DNA from: Sanguinoderma infundibulare
Taxonomy: Eukaryota > Basidiomycota > Agaricomycetes > Polyporales > Polyporaceae
Assembly (NCBI GenBank): GCA_032821775.1
Contig: JAVLRN010000007.1
Coordinates: 3,100,001-3,164,000 of the forward strand
Direction of reading: 5' to 3'
Length of the DNA: 64,000 nt
The notes below the pieces were generated by a model. The model was not told the origin of the DNA, ran no database searches, and worked only from the letters and a program-made list of their open reading frames with translations. The position numbers were made by a program, and so were the translations under genes. Shown here in pieces: positions 40,996 through 53,328 of the stretch (position 1 is the stretch's first letter; each line of letters starts with the position of its first letter).

Positions 40996-43181
40996 TCAAC
41001 TCCGTCGGGCGGGGGTGTGGAGTATCGTGAACCCGTCCAGCTCTTCCTCTACGCTGTACACCGACGCGCTGTCGTTCCGGCTGGCCTCCGCCGCCAGAGG
41101 GGGCACGGGCACACGCAACGGCCGCGTCGTCCCCGGATTCGGCGCATCAGTCTCAGTCTCAGCCTCGGCCTCGGCGACGTCGACGTCGACGTCAAAGCTC
41201 GGGCGCACCCCCGGGGACGGCAGCGGCGACGAGGGCAGGGTCGCAAGCGGCGGTTCGCGGAACGCGCGGAGACGTGTGTGGCTGGTGCTGTGGCTCAGCG
41301 GGCCCACCGTCGCGCTGCTGCCGTTCCGACTGTGTGAGGGCGAGTGTGCGGACCCCGCTGGAGAGCTGAGCGCCATCGACTGCCGGCGCGACTCGAGGCC
41401 GGCCATGTACGCGGACGAGCGGATCGTCGCACGCGCGGTCATCAGCGGCGGCGGGCGCGGGAGATCGGGGATGTCTGGGGCGCCGTAGACGGTGGCCATC
41501 TCGAGGATGCGGTCGATCTCGACCGACGAGACGGAAGACGTGCCGGCGCTGAGGTGGCGGCGCAGGACTGAATCCAGGGCGGACGAGAGGGAGTTGTCTG
41601 GGGTCACGGCGAGACGACCGCCCCAATAGGGCGGGGTGCCGGTTATGGGCTCACTCGCGGGGTCGAACTGGGACTGGCGAGCGGGCGGCGCGACGTTGAG
41701 CGAGCCTGTGCGGGAGCGGGGCGCGAGCGCGACGGTGGAGGAGCCGTTGAGGTTGTTGCCGAGCGCGGTTGTGCCGAGCTTCGTGTTGGCATTCCCGCGG
41801 GCGGCCGACAGAGAAGCGAGGATGGCGCCTGCCGGCTGTTCACCAAACGGATCCCTGTGGTCGGGCAAGGTGGGCGTGGTGAGGGCGCTGCCCATGCGGA
41901 TGTATGGGGGGTTCTCGACGACCTTGTCGAATTCACCATACCCAGAATCGGTGGGGGAGATGGGGCTGGGCATGGTCGGGGTGGTCGTCGTCGTGGTAAT
42001 CTGCGGGGGCCGGACTTGGTGCATTTGCGGAATCTGCTTCTCAGGATCGGGGGACGGGCGAGTTGGAGACGCAGCATCATCGAGCATAGTGAACTTGCGG
42101 GCCTTGCGTCGATAGAAAAAGTACCAAATGATCATCGCTGTCGCAACGAGAGCGATGACTCCAACGGAAACTGAGATGACGATGATTGCGATTCTACGTG
42201 GTGCCCATTATCAGTCAATAACACACGCTCAGAGGAGCGACGAGAATGAACGGTTGCGAACAAGAGGAAAGAATGACGGATGTGGGGAACGGAAAATAGA
42301 TGGAATAGGAAGGAGACCAGGTGCGAAGGAAACAAGCAGAAAATGGAAAGACGGGATGAGACATACTTTGGCGTAACCTGCTGGTCCGAGGTCGTGCTCA
42401 TCTCGAGATTTGAGGCGGCGGCAAGGGGATTCATAGGAATGCAAGAATCACTGCTGTCGATGTCGCCCAGGACGGGGATGACGCTGGACGTCTCGCGATG
42501 GCCGGAGTTGGGGTCTGTGTACTCGAGGACGACCAAGGAGCCGCGGGGGACGTCCATGAGGTACGCGTCCTCGTCCTGGTCGGTGGAGTGGGTCGCGTTG
42601 AGCTCGTTGATGGGGAAGGACGGGCCCTTGGGGACGAATGCGCGGATGGTAGGGGAGCCGATGCCCCGGGCGGCGTCGAAGTCGACAGAGAAGGACTGGC
42701 ATTGGAGAAGGGAGCCGTTGATGGCGTACTCGGGCGCGAATGGGACGGCGTTGGTGGGGAGACATGAAGTGTCGGCAGAGTCGGAGGGCTCGACGATGAG
42801 GACGTCGGAGACGAGCGCAGTGCCTTGACCGTCTGCGTCGTCGAGGGATGCGATGAACTGGGTGCCGGTGGGGAAAGGGAGGAAGGTGATAGCGGCGCCG
42901 AGCTGAGTCGCCGGGTTCCAGACATCGGAGGGGAGGGGAATGGAGAGGGGGGTGCCATTGAGGGGAAGGACGGTAAGCGAAAGGGGAAGAGCAGCGGGCG
43001 CCTTTCCACCGGCGAAGTCGACGGTGAAGCCGGCGCATTGCTTGACGGAAGAGAAGGTTATGGACGCAAAGCTGGCCGCGGCGCGGGGGACAGAGCCGAG
43101 GGCGAGGGCGACGAAGAGGGAAGAGGGGAAGCCAAAGCCGACCAGGGCGGGCGAAAGAGAAAACATGGGGAACCTGCTCAA
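40996..43181 (-). CDS. Single-pass membrane protein, two exons
   Basis: Exons 43181-42367 and 42193-40996 give 670 residues. A signal peptide at the N-terminus (LFVALALGSVPRAAASF) precedes an ectodomain of about 250 residues with four Cys (KQCAGFTVDF, ADTSCLPT, LLQCQSFSVDF, SDSCIPMN) arranged as two similar halves. The membrane segment (IAIIVISVSVGVIALVATAM, then IIWYFFY) is followed by RRKARK as stop-transfer. The cytosolic tail is Ser/Pro-rich and low in order, with FDVDVDVAEAEAETETD as a short acidic repeat. The plan matches the gene at 8857-10954, but the ectodomain is different. Function unknown; a wall or surface sensor is a reasonable guess. Confidence 0.8.
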
Positions 43182-45143
43182 TCCAAGCGGCAGCCGCGAA
43201 AGGAACGGACGCGGTCCAGCTGGTCCTGCTTAAGCCAAGGCGGGCTGCAGCCTATTCTCTCACTGTCATCCAGAGGCCCGAGACGAGGGCAGTGTGGTCA
43301 CCGACGACGAGGACGAACACAAGCCAGCGAGGGAAGGGAGAGAGCGCGGCGGATGGCCGACCAGACCAGAGCCTGCCGACCGCAGTGCTTCTATCATATC
43401 TCCCCCTCCCGCCCGCTTCCCTCGCCTCCAAGGACCCTGAGAACCCTCCTTCTGCTCCCTCCTCCCTCATCAGCCTTCCCTCGTCCACTCACAGTCCAGA
43501 CTAATATTGTCCCAAGCCTTGTTAACCGTTTCACCTCTCAAGCCACAACACTGCTTTCGACATCGGGGGCGCACGCCAGCTACGCCAGGTTTTTCACGCG
43601 ACGCCGGCCGTCCGCTCGTCCTCCCAAAGCCGCAGCCGCAGACCTTGGTTTTCTCTCGGCACACGGATCCGGTCTCAACGCCGACGATCTTCTTCTGTCC
43701 ACAAGCCGTCGGGGTCCTCGTCCGTCCAGGGCTAAGCTCGCCAGCAAGCGCTGTGGCTCAAGTCGATTTGGTTAGTTTTCCGTCCCTGGTGATTCAGGCT
43801 ACTTCCAGGCTTCGCACATCCTCATCCCTTCTCCACAGTGACCATCCCCTGCGCCAGACGACGACGACGACGACGCTCGCGCGCGAGAGACGGCATGCAT
43901 GACGATCGTATTCTATCGCCGTTTTCCAGGCTTTTTGAACACCCTCACCGGCACAGCTGACCCGGCCGCCACCGTATTTATTCCGCCTCCTCTTGCCGTC
44001 TCTATGGTGATGACCACTTCTGCGGTCATCATTCTTAATTTTAAGCTTTTCCGACCGGTCCTTCCACAGCCCAAGAACGGAAGGCCATCACCCCTTCCGT
44101 GAGAAGAAGATCAATACCATGGAACGTAACTTGAACAGAACGAGCGCAAGAAGCACTCCGACGGGACATCTGCTCCCGCCGGGATCCTCCCGGCGCGAGC
44201 ATCATGCACGATTGCATAGCAAGTACGGCGGGACGTTCTTGCTCCCATTCGCCGCGTCCCGAGGTGAAGTGACGAGTAGACCGACCGGACCTATGACGTC
44301 GTTACACCTGTAGGTCCAATATAAACCACCAGTACTAGTGGCACCAGCCGAGCCTGTGCCTGTACCATGCCAAATCCTGTCCCGGTCAACACCCTACGGG
44401 AGCTGTCATCGATCGATGGCAAAAACCGTGTCGGAGCCGCGTAGGTATGACAGCTGCGACGACCGGTGACCAACAATAATCCTTATCCTTCACCCTCCTG
44501 TCAATATCCCCTTGCCGCGGCTGTCGCCAAGCAGGGCACAACCCCAGGGCACGATCTCCATCCGTTCTGCATCACCCTTTTAATTTAAGCTGGAATCATC
44601 TGTCCCTGGCCACTCCGCCACGCGTACCTAGCCGTAAGTACGCGTCGCGATGCCGCTTTAAGACTCAGTGATTCACAATATTGCTGAACAGTGATGAACA
44701 TCGAGAAGCGGCTAGCGGCATGTTCCATCATCATGCGCTCACCCGACACAGACTGCCAAGTCGCTCACTGCTCTACGTGTACATCCCGGTACCGATCACG
44801 CCTGACTCTCAGGTGATATGGGAGTCCATAGGATATTAAACGTTTACCGCCGCTACGCAGCCGTGCGTTTTTGTAGTCCCATGCTCCACCGTCGCACACG
44901 GCCACGATAATACGGTGTGACGGAGGAGTGCGATGATCCACGTTCAGCAGGTTCAAACAGCGCAATCCGAAGCGGGGATGATGAGGAGACGCAATACTTG
45001 ACGAAGAATTCCTTGCAACAGATACCTCGGGCGTACGATGATTGCAATGTGACTTACTGTACAGTGATTGGGATGGTATAAAGATTAGCAAAATCCGTGT
45101 CTTGATAGCTTGTCTCCGCCCGAGTACGAGGAGGGCCGAGTCC
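43182..45143. other. Intergenic, no supported gene
   Basis: Nearly 2 kb between the start of one minus-strand gene and the end of another. Plus-strand frames near 43292-44313 have Pro/Ser/Arg-rich low-complexity translations and no splice continuity. It should contain the promoter of the 43181 gene. Confidence 0.45.
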
Positions 45144-47232
45144 TCAGTCCAAACCCAACAGGTCCTTGCCTTCGCCCTTGTGCTTCTTGAGCTCCGACCG
45201 CCACGGCTCCCACGTCTGCCCGTACTTCCTCAATAGCTTCCCCAGCTCCTCCCTCTGCTCCTTCTGCACATCCATATATGGACCATACCCAACTCAATCA
45301 GCAGGCAAGCACAACACGGATGCACCGCGAGGAGGACGCACCAAGTTCCACGGCATCCCCTCCTCCCCGCCCCCATACACCTCCTCGAACATCGCCCCTA
45401 CGGGCGGCTTCGGCGTCCTCTCCGCCTTCTTGTACGCCGCGCTCACCTCGTCCTTGAGCCGCTTCACGAGCGCGGCCTCCTCCGGCTGCGACCACCACCC
45501 GCGGGCCTCGAGGAAGAGCCGGAAGCGGACGATCGGGTTGTCGAGCCGCTTCCGGTCCTCGACCTCCCTCCTGGGCCGGTACGCGAACGAGTCGTCCGAC
45601 GTCGAGTGGTGTCCCACGCTGTTCGCGCACGAGTCGGTAATGATCGTATGCGAAGCCGCCATCGTTAGCGATGGCGGGAACGGAAAGGAAGAAGGGAGAA
45701 GAAAAAAAAGGAAGAATGCGGACGGGGGAGAGGGCGAGACGCACCGGTAGGTCATTGTCTCGACGAGGACGGCACGGCTCTGCTCGATGCACCGCCGGCG
45801 GGCTTCCTTGACGGCGGCGTAGACGGCGAGGACGTCGTTGCCGTCGACGCGGACTGTGTGCACGCCGTAGGCCGGGCCGCGGGACGCGATGCCGTCGCCG
45901 AAGTACTGCTCCGAGGACGGGGTCGAGATCGCGAAGCCGTTGTTGCGCGCGATGAAGAGCGTCGGCGTCGGGACCGTCGATGCTGCGCAAAGTCAGGTTA
46001 GGTTAGATCAGGTCAGAGCGGGGGAAGACGTGAGATGAATATGTCTCGGGACGGCGGCGATACCTAATGCTAGCCCTGCGTGGAAGTCGCCTTCGGATGC
46101 GGCGCCCTCGCCAAAGTAGACGACGGCGCAGTTCTTGCCGCGACGGTTGGGGTCGCGCTTGATTGCGTAGCCGACACCTGCTGCCTGGGGGATCTGTGTG
46201 GCTAACGGAGAGGAGATGGTGTGCCAGTGCAGCTCTTTGGACCCATAGTGCTGCGAGAAGACGTGAGTGCGATAGATGAAATAAGTACGCGGCGGGATGT
46301 GCTTACGGATGGCATCTGCTTGCCCAAACCGCTTGAGTCGAGGTGGGTGCCGAAGCATTGGTTCATGACGTCGTCGACGGTGAAGCCGCGGAAGAGTAGC
46401 GCACCAGATTCGCGATATTGGGCTACCGTACATGGTCGTGGTCAGGAATTGCGAACGGCTAGGGAAGGTCAAAGTTAGGCTCACCGAGTACCCTGTTCTC
46501 GTCTGGATTAACGTTTGCGAGCATGAGAAAACAGGAAGACGCACTCGTCATCTGGAGCGAGGGCAGCCCCAGAGCCGATAACGGCTGCTTCCTCACCATA
46601 CTTTGCGGGGATAAGAGCACGGCGGAAGTCGAACTTTGGTGTCACTCACAGAAGTAATCTATGGTCCATGTTTAAGCAGATCGGAAGCGCGAAGAGCGAG
46701 GCTCAAGACTCACATAGAAGCTGATGCGTCCCTGACGTTGGAGGTTATACAGAGTCTCATCTAGGATGGGGAGCTGGACCATGTGCTCATACCTAGTGTA
46801 TGTGATAGTGAACACGCATGCGGCATCTACGGGAGTGGGGCTTCCTTACATCTTGAGGGCGAGAGCCTTGTCAATCTAGACCGGAAACGCATTCAACGAG
46901 CGCATTCCCCCTTCCGCCTGGATGCCGAACGGACTTGACTGACGAGAAGGGAGACGTACCTGAGGAACCTCAGCACCCTCGATAGGCTGGCCCGCACCGT
47001 CAATCACCCTGTAGGTGGGGATCTGCTTCTCGCCGCTCATGACTGAATTGAAGAAGTGGAGTTTGGAGGTGATCGGGGAGGTGGATGTGGGGAGCGTTCC
47101 GAGAGAGTTGGTCGGGAGCTCGGGCGTCGTGCCCGCGACGCCCCTTGCCTGGGATGTGCGGGACAGCCTGGCGAGCAGGGCTGGGGAGCATCTGGGGAAG
47201 CGTATCGGCCGGAACATGGTGGTGGATGGCAT
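45144..47232 (-). CDS. Branched-chain 2-oxoacid dehydrogenase E1 alpha subunit, mitochondrial
   Basis: The thiamine-diphosphate-dependent decarboxylase subunit for Leu/Ile/Val catabolism. About nine exons give around 450 residues. The N-terminus is Arg/Ser-rich without acids ([20 protein letters not shown]) as for mitochondrial import. Conserved blocks in order: [84 protein letters not shown], the ThDP/Mg site [19 protein letters not shown] with [10 protein letters not shown], the phosphorylation-loop region [14 protein letters not shown], and a C-terminal [15 protein letters not shown]. The first Met (47232) and an internal Met (47217) are both possible starts. It is divergent to the gene at 47465. 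Confidence 0.92.
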
Positions 47233-47252
47233 GCAGGCACGACGACGGACGG

Positions 47253-47259
47253 TATATAA
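47253..47259 (+). promoter_or_regulatory. TATA element in a short bidirectional promoter
   Basis: TATATAA lies between two divergent genes whose starts are at most 232 bp apart. Its distance fits the plus-strand gene (104 or 212 bp) better than the minus-strand gene (about 21 bp). Confidence 0.5.
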
Positions 47260-47464
47260 CGGCGCCCGGGTGAGGTCCGACGCGGGGTAGCGCGATCACG
47301 AGCGCCTAAGACGCGAGACGCGTTTTGGCCACGTGCGCTCGGTTAGCGGTGTGTGTATGGCTTCCGTTCCACGTCGTCGCGTCGGATCCGTGTACCTCGA
47401 CCCGCTATCGCTACCTGTGCCCTCCCCGACCTCCACGCGACGCTCTCTGGGTTCTCCTCGCTAT

Positions 47465-48979
47465 ATGGACGCCGCCTCGTCCGACTCGGAGCGCGACCTC
47501 TTCAGCGACCGGCCCTCAAAACGCGCACGCCATTCGTCCCCCCAGCGGCCCTCGACCGCAGACTCGCACTCTGCCCACTCGCTCGACGGCCACGACGCCG
47601 CCCCGGGCCCAGCACCACACCCGCACATGCACAACGGGAACGGGAACGGCACGGGTGTGCCTGTGCCGCCGCAGAAGCCGGCGTTGCTGCCGAGCATCAT
47701 CGGCGTCGAACCCCTCGACGAGTTCATTCGCGAGATCGCCGACTTTGTGCACTACCACATCAGCAACCGTCCGCCGGACGCGGGCGGCGCGATCGAGGTC
47801 GAGGCCAAGATTGGGCTGCTCAAGGACCGCGCGAGCGGCCAGCGGCTGCAGCTCCCCGTCCTGGTCGAGACCGGTGCGTGTGTCTGCTACTTGTTGGAGT
47901 AGAGCGTCTTGATTGACGGTGCAGGTTACCGTTCCTTTTGAACATCTCTCTCGAACACACGATCACTCCGCTGTTCCCTGTTCGCCCGGTTCGATATCAT
48001 CTATATAGTTCTCGCGCCCGACGCGATCGACATGCGCTTCGAGTCCAACATGTCTGCAGTACGTCTTCCGCTCGCTCACGCTTGCCGTCCCTCGCGTGCT
48101 CACCCGCGGGTCCGGCCACAGAAACAGCACCAGCACTTCAACAAGCTCCTCAACGACCTCAAGATCAAGCAGACGGACCTCCAGATCGACTACAAGCACC
48201 ACCACCTCATCGACAACTTCTTCGAGCCCGACCGCGGCCGCGACAAGATCCGCGTCACCCGCGACGAAAAGTCGGGCGACGTCCTCGCCTGCATGCGCAA
48301 GGTCCGCCTCGGCGACCTCAACATCTACTGCCCCAAGCGCCTCGTCGACTGGCGCGTCAGCGTGAACATGGAAGTCCCCGGTACGTCCTCGTCCGCCTTT
48401 GTCCGTCCTATCTCCGGCCCCCTTCTCCCCCCCCTCTTCCCCTCCCTCTCCGTGATGCCGGCCCATGAGTGCGAAGGGGGCGCAGAGCGGAGCCGGTCGG
48501 ATATCTCTCCTGCGCATTCCATGCTTTCATGAGAATGAACGAAGCTGGCTGACGATCGAGCTGTGGCGTTCCCCCAGTTCCCCCGCCATTAGGCACCCCC
48601 ACGCACACGCGGCGGAAGGACCGGTTGAGCTACTCGCACCAGGAGTTCGTCATCGACCTCACCCAGGTCACCGCGACCGCCGGCCCAAATTCCAAGGTAC
48701 GCACGCCGTCGTTTCCCTCCCTTCCCCTTCACGTTTCCCTTCTCGTAATTTGCACGCGGATGATTAACGTACTTCACGTGGAATGATCAGCCGGAAGTCC
48801 TGCACGAGCTCGAGGTCGAGCTGAAGAACTCGGAGTACCTCGTCGGGATGGCCGCCAAGCGCGGCGACCAGTCGCTCAGCGCCGAGGAGCAGAACGCGTT
48901 CGACGAGCTCATGCACGCGTTCGTGAACAACGCGCGCATCCTCGCGCGGAACGCGACCCCGACCGAACCCGGTCGATAG
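47465..48979 (+). CDS. mRNA 5'-triphosphatase (capping enzyme beta subunit, Cet1 type)
   Basis: Removes the gamma phosphate of nascent mRNA 5' ends in the nucleus; a tunnel-fold metal-dependent enzyme. Exons 47465-47873, 48009-48058, 48122-48380, 48593-48696 and 48791-48979 give 336 residues; an in-frame upstream Met at 47357 would give 372. The first tunnel-fold metal motif is GAIEVEAKIGLL; later strands read RDKIRVTRDE, RLVDWRVSVNMEVPG, RLSYSHQEFVIDLTQV and the last metal motif LHELEVELK. FEPDRGRDK and RRKDRLSY carry the Arg/Lys of the active site. The N-terminus is disordered with a basic stretch (DRPSKRARHSSPQR). I chose 47465 because MDAASSDSERDLF looks like the family start. Confidence 0.88.
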
Positions 48980-51900
48980 CGATGGCGCTGTTGGATACGC
49001 ATGTGCCCGTCGTTCCTATACCGTCTGTGGACTGTCACTTTTCTTTGGGGGAGGAGGAGGGGTGTATCGCTACGGTCTTGGCCTAATGGACGCTCTCAAC
49101 GCGTATTTTGCCTGGTTTGTCCGCACACGCTTGTTGTACTCCTAGCCGCTATGCTCACTGCTTTCAGACATGTCTAGTACCCTCTATAGACCCGCCGGCC
49201 ACGGGCCACGGTACCTGATCGAGCGGACAATATTCTAATCTGAACAGAGAGACAGAAACCCTGGCGTCTACCTGCGGTAAGCTGACAAGGCCGAGGCAAA
49301 CGTCTTCGTCTCAGAGACTCGGACAAGCAGCCACTACTGTACTATGATAATGTAGCAACCAGCACAAGCATCGGCATCATGCATCACCTCTCCCGTCGCA
49401 ACGTCTGATACACTTGTCCACGTCCCGCCGCGGATGGCAGCCCGATATCAACGTTCAACCCTCGGCCGTTGAAGTTGACAATGGAAGCGCACGTTTCCGA
49501 CAGCCCGTCCGATGCGCTCCCGTCATACCTACTCCGACTTCGAACCTCGAACCTCGCGCCGCGTGCCGATCGCCGACGCAGGCATGACGCACCCTGCGTC
49601 AGCCACATCCGAGTGGCGTGCCCCTTGCCTCGAAGACGAAGACGAAGACGAAGACGAAGACGAAGGACGACAGACGAAGGGCCCGCGTTACGGCAGCGGC
49701 GCGCAAGGTACGGTACGGTACGGCGCGACATCGAATCCAATGCGTGGGGGTCGTGGTCGTGGTCGTGCTGGGGAACCCAAACGCCATGCTCGATTTCGAA
49801 ACTTCGAACTTCGAACTTCGAAAACGCATTCCCCATGGACCCTGGACCCTGTCGTGAACGCCTGAACCCTGGACGTACGGGTGCGCTCATGGGGCTTCGC
49901 AGCTCGGCTCTGGGTCTCTTCGAAGGGGAACACTGCCAGGTATGACGCTGGGGGTCCCGCGGCCGGTCAGTCATGCAGGTACGAGTCATGCGGGTACGCG
50001 GGCGTCGTCTCTGAATCGACTTCGGGATCCCCCCCGCGCGCGCGCTGTGTGCGGTTTGCGGTTTGCGGTTTCGCGGGCGCGATGCGGAGGACGCGGCCAT
50101 TGAGTACGTGCGCGCGTGTTTGCAAACGGTGTGCGCTTCGAACCCGCGTACGCGTTCGGGAGCTCGACAAGCTTCGGCGGTAAGACGTAAGGAGTACTTA
50201 TGTGTGTGCCGCACATTGTGCGTGGAGGAAGCTCGAGTTCCTGATATGACGCGTGACGTCTCGTACCGTATACAAGGAACTCCCGCCTGGCGGTCGGAGA
50301 CGTGGCCTTGCCAGGATCTGGAGACTGTCGCAGGGATTGCAGGTCAGGGGGGAGAAGACTCGAAGGCCCCTGCCGCGGGTCTTTCTGCGCCCCCTCCTCG
50401 TCTTCTTTCTTCGGCTTCGGATTCGTATTTCTTGAGCGCGATGACGCTGACGCCTCGGCACGGCCAGCGAGGACGAGTGGGGGCTGCAGGGCGCAGGGGA
50501 AGAGAAGACGATCCCGCTGTAACAGCCCACTGGGGGTTCTAGCCACGCACCGAGGCGAGTTTCGAGTTCCCGCCACCGGATCGCAGCAGAGCTGTAGCAG
50601 GGCGCAAGCAAGGATGTCCTTCGTCCGCAAACGGAGATGGAGATGGAGATGGAAAGTTGAGAGAGTGCTCAGTGGGGTACCACACAGCGCAGTGTTCTCG
50701 AGCGTCGGGCGTCAGGCGAGAACCCTGAGCACACATATCATATACATATATATACGTAAAGTCAACTACACGCTCGCATTGGCAGGCGCAACGCTCGCGT
50801 CCCTACTATATCTGGGACTTGGAAAACCCAGATCGCTGCCCTCCGGTTTGCGCTCGGACGCGCACGCCGCTATTCGTCTCGGAGGCATGCGTACATACAT
50901 GTACAGTATATACGTACTTACCGCTGCCTGCTTTGTTCGCGTCGGGTTGGCCCCTGGGCTAGGCTGGATTGGGGGGTGGGGTTGCCCTCGCTACGCTTTT
51001 CCGATGTTACTAGGGTCCGGCGGGGCACCGCGGGTTACATAAGGGGGGCGGGACGCGCGCAGGGAGGACGTCGACTCGAGCGTTGACGCGGACGTCGACG
51101 GTTCAACCGGTCACGGGCACGGTGCAGGTGTCGAGTTCGAAGGACTTTGGGCAACTGAATATCCGGCTGGACGGAACCGGTTGGAGGACGACGGGAGGAC
51201 GAGGGGCGCAAGTACTAGAGTGCTCGTATGCGCGACAGCTGCGCTTGGCGTGGATGTGTATGTATGTCTGTCTGTCTGTTCTGTCTGCACTGACCGTCAG
51301 GCGCGAGTATTCGGCAGCACGTCGCCCCCTGGAATGCTTGGGGGGCAGTGGGATGCTGGAGTGTGGAGAGAGCGGGGGGCCCGGCGCGCTCGGCTCGTGG
51401 GAGTGGGTTGTGGGGGTTTGGGTGGATTTGCCGTATCTGGCGCTGTGGAGGGAAGGTAAGACGTGCCGCCGGCTCATGGTGTTGTGGTTGATTTTCTGAT
51501 GGGATCGTTTAGTGGCTCCGCCTGACTTGGGATTGACAAGGATTGACAGGGCTTGGTACTTACCGGGTACATAGATAGGCGTACGTCGTAGGTCAGGCCG
51601 GTCAGGTTTCGTTCCGGTGTGCAACTTAGCGAGCTAAGAGCATGATACGGACGATTCTGACCGGCACTTGGCGTCGATTCTGTAAAGGTCATGAGATGAT
51701 GACGATAATTGGTGCTGTCGAATGACAAGAGTACTAAGTAGAAGGTTGACAGGCAGCGGACCTGCGCAATTTAGACGCAAAGACGGTGAGGCCTCGGTTG
51801 TGCGTAGACAGGATTCATGCGCTCAAAATACACGCATTCAAGCGCAGCGCTGGCGTGGTCGATGGGGACTGGGTGGACAGATGAATGGGCTCGCCACAGA

Positions 51901-53328
51901 TGAGGGTCGTGGCGGCTCACATGGGACTGCAACGGGCGCGCCGTGGAGGGCGGCGTGTGTTGGATGGTGTGCTAGGGATCATGGGGCAGCGGGGGTGTTG
52001 ATAAGGGGGATGGGTGGCGTAGTTATAGATAGTCTGCGGCGTTGAGGAGCGAGTGGGAAGAGTGGGAGGGTGGGGGCACGTTGGATCAAGTTCCGGGGGT
52101 TGGAAGGAGAGGAAAGAGAGGATGGTGTGGTAGGAAGAGGGCGCGAAGAGTGAGTGACGGTAGGTTAGTTTGGAAGATATATTTGCAACGTTTGATGGCG
52201 GGGGAGTGAGGGAAGGGATGGCACATGGGAGCGGGGGCCGTGGTGCGGATTGGGGCAATGTGTCAGGAGGGGAAAAGTGGACAGTAGTTGTTCGGGAAGA
52301 GACGGGAGGCCGTTGGTATGTTCTGGAGTGACGGTAGTGGCTTATGGAAGACGGTGGATGAGATGATAAGGGTGAGATGCGAGGCAAATTCGGAATTGGG
52401 GAGATGAAAGATTGATGGGATCCGAGCCGGACGGAGAAAGTGGTGGATGTGATTGGGTTGGGTTGACAGTATGTAAATGGGATACATATGTGAAAGAAAG
52501 GGGATGACGTTTGTGTGCTGGGGCAAGGTGAGGAGAGAAGTGATGGGTGAAGTTGTGGAGTTGGAGGCGAAGGAAGTGGGCCGATGTGGATTGTGAATCA
52601 AGGCGCAGAGGACATTTATCAGAAGTGGGTGACTGTGAGGAGCGGTGGGATAGCAACGGTGTTTCGAATCGGAAGGTGGACGGATAAGGAGAGGGGCGTC
52701 GAAGGGCGTCGAGGACTGGAACGGGGGCCAGGTACGAGAGAGCTTAGCGGAAAAGGACTAGAGGGATGTTAGTACGGATCGAGGAGCGCGAATCGATGTG
52801 GGGAAGGAGGCCTCGTGGCTGGCTTGGGACGGGATGGAAGCGCCGAGGCGAGGATATGTCGGGGATGGTGGCGACAGGACGCCGCGGGCGACAAGGACGT
52901 CTGATCGAGTCGCGTGCAAGTGTGGCGAGCACGAGGAGGAGAGGCGAGGGGAGGCGAGGGCGGACGAGGGCAGAAGAGAGCTGTACTGTGGGCGAGCATG
53001 TCAGATATGCTACAAGGTCGGAGGACGTTCGCTGGGCGGGAAATCGTCGCGGAGATCGGACCGCGCAGGGAGAGAGGGGATCTGAGATGTGGATCGGAGG
53101 GGGATCTCGATGGGGATGGAGGGAGGGCAAGGAGAGAGAGACAGAGGCCGATCCCAGCTCGAGCTCGTCCCAACCCTCGTCCCAATAACATACCCTTCTC
53201 TCCTCCCCCACCCCCGCCCGCCCCCCAGAGCTCTCCCGGTCCAAGGCGGAGAGTAGACGAGCAAGGCAGCCCATTCGACCATCGTGGAACCTGTCAGCCG
53301 CGCTTAAGGCAAGAGCGGGTCCCACGAA
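48980..53328. other. 4.3-kb gene-poor interval
   Basis: No gene is supported. The frames here, up to 276 codons on the minus strand at 49384-50214, translate to Arg/Ser/Pro-rich low-complexity sequence with no domain. It contains a hexamer repeat at 49631-49664, short palindromic TTCGAA strings near 49797-49821, a TATA-like AT stretch near 50740, and a strongly purine-rich plus strand from about 51,900 to 53,160. Confidence 0.5.
49631..49664. repeat. Hexamer microsatellite (CGAAGA)n
   Basis: About five and a half copies of the six-base unit CGAAGA in a non-coding stretch. Confidence 0.8.

Noticed and set aside
41017..41488. Plus-strand frames over the 40996-43181 gene
   Set aside because: Shadows of the minus-strand membrane protein gene, whose membrane segment, signal peptide and intron are consistent.
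49384..50214. Minus-strand frame of 276 codons
   Set aside because: Arg/Ser/Pro-rich low-complexity translation over simple repeats, no domain and no splice partners; high GC keeps frames open by chance.
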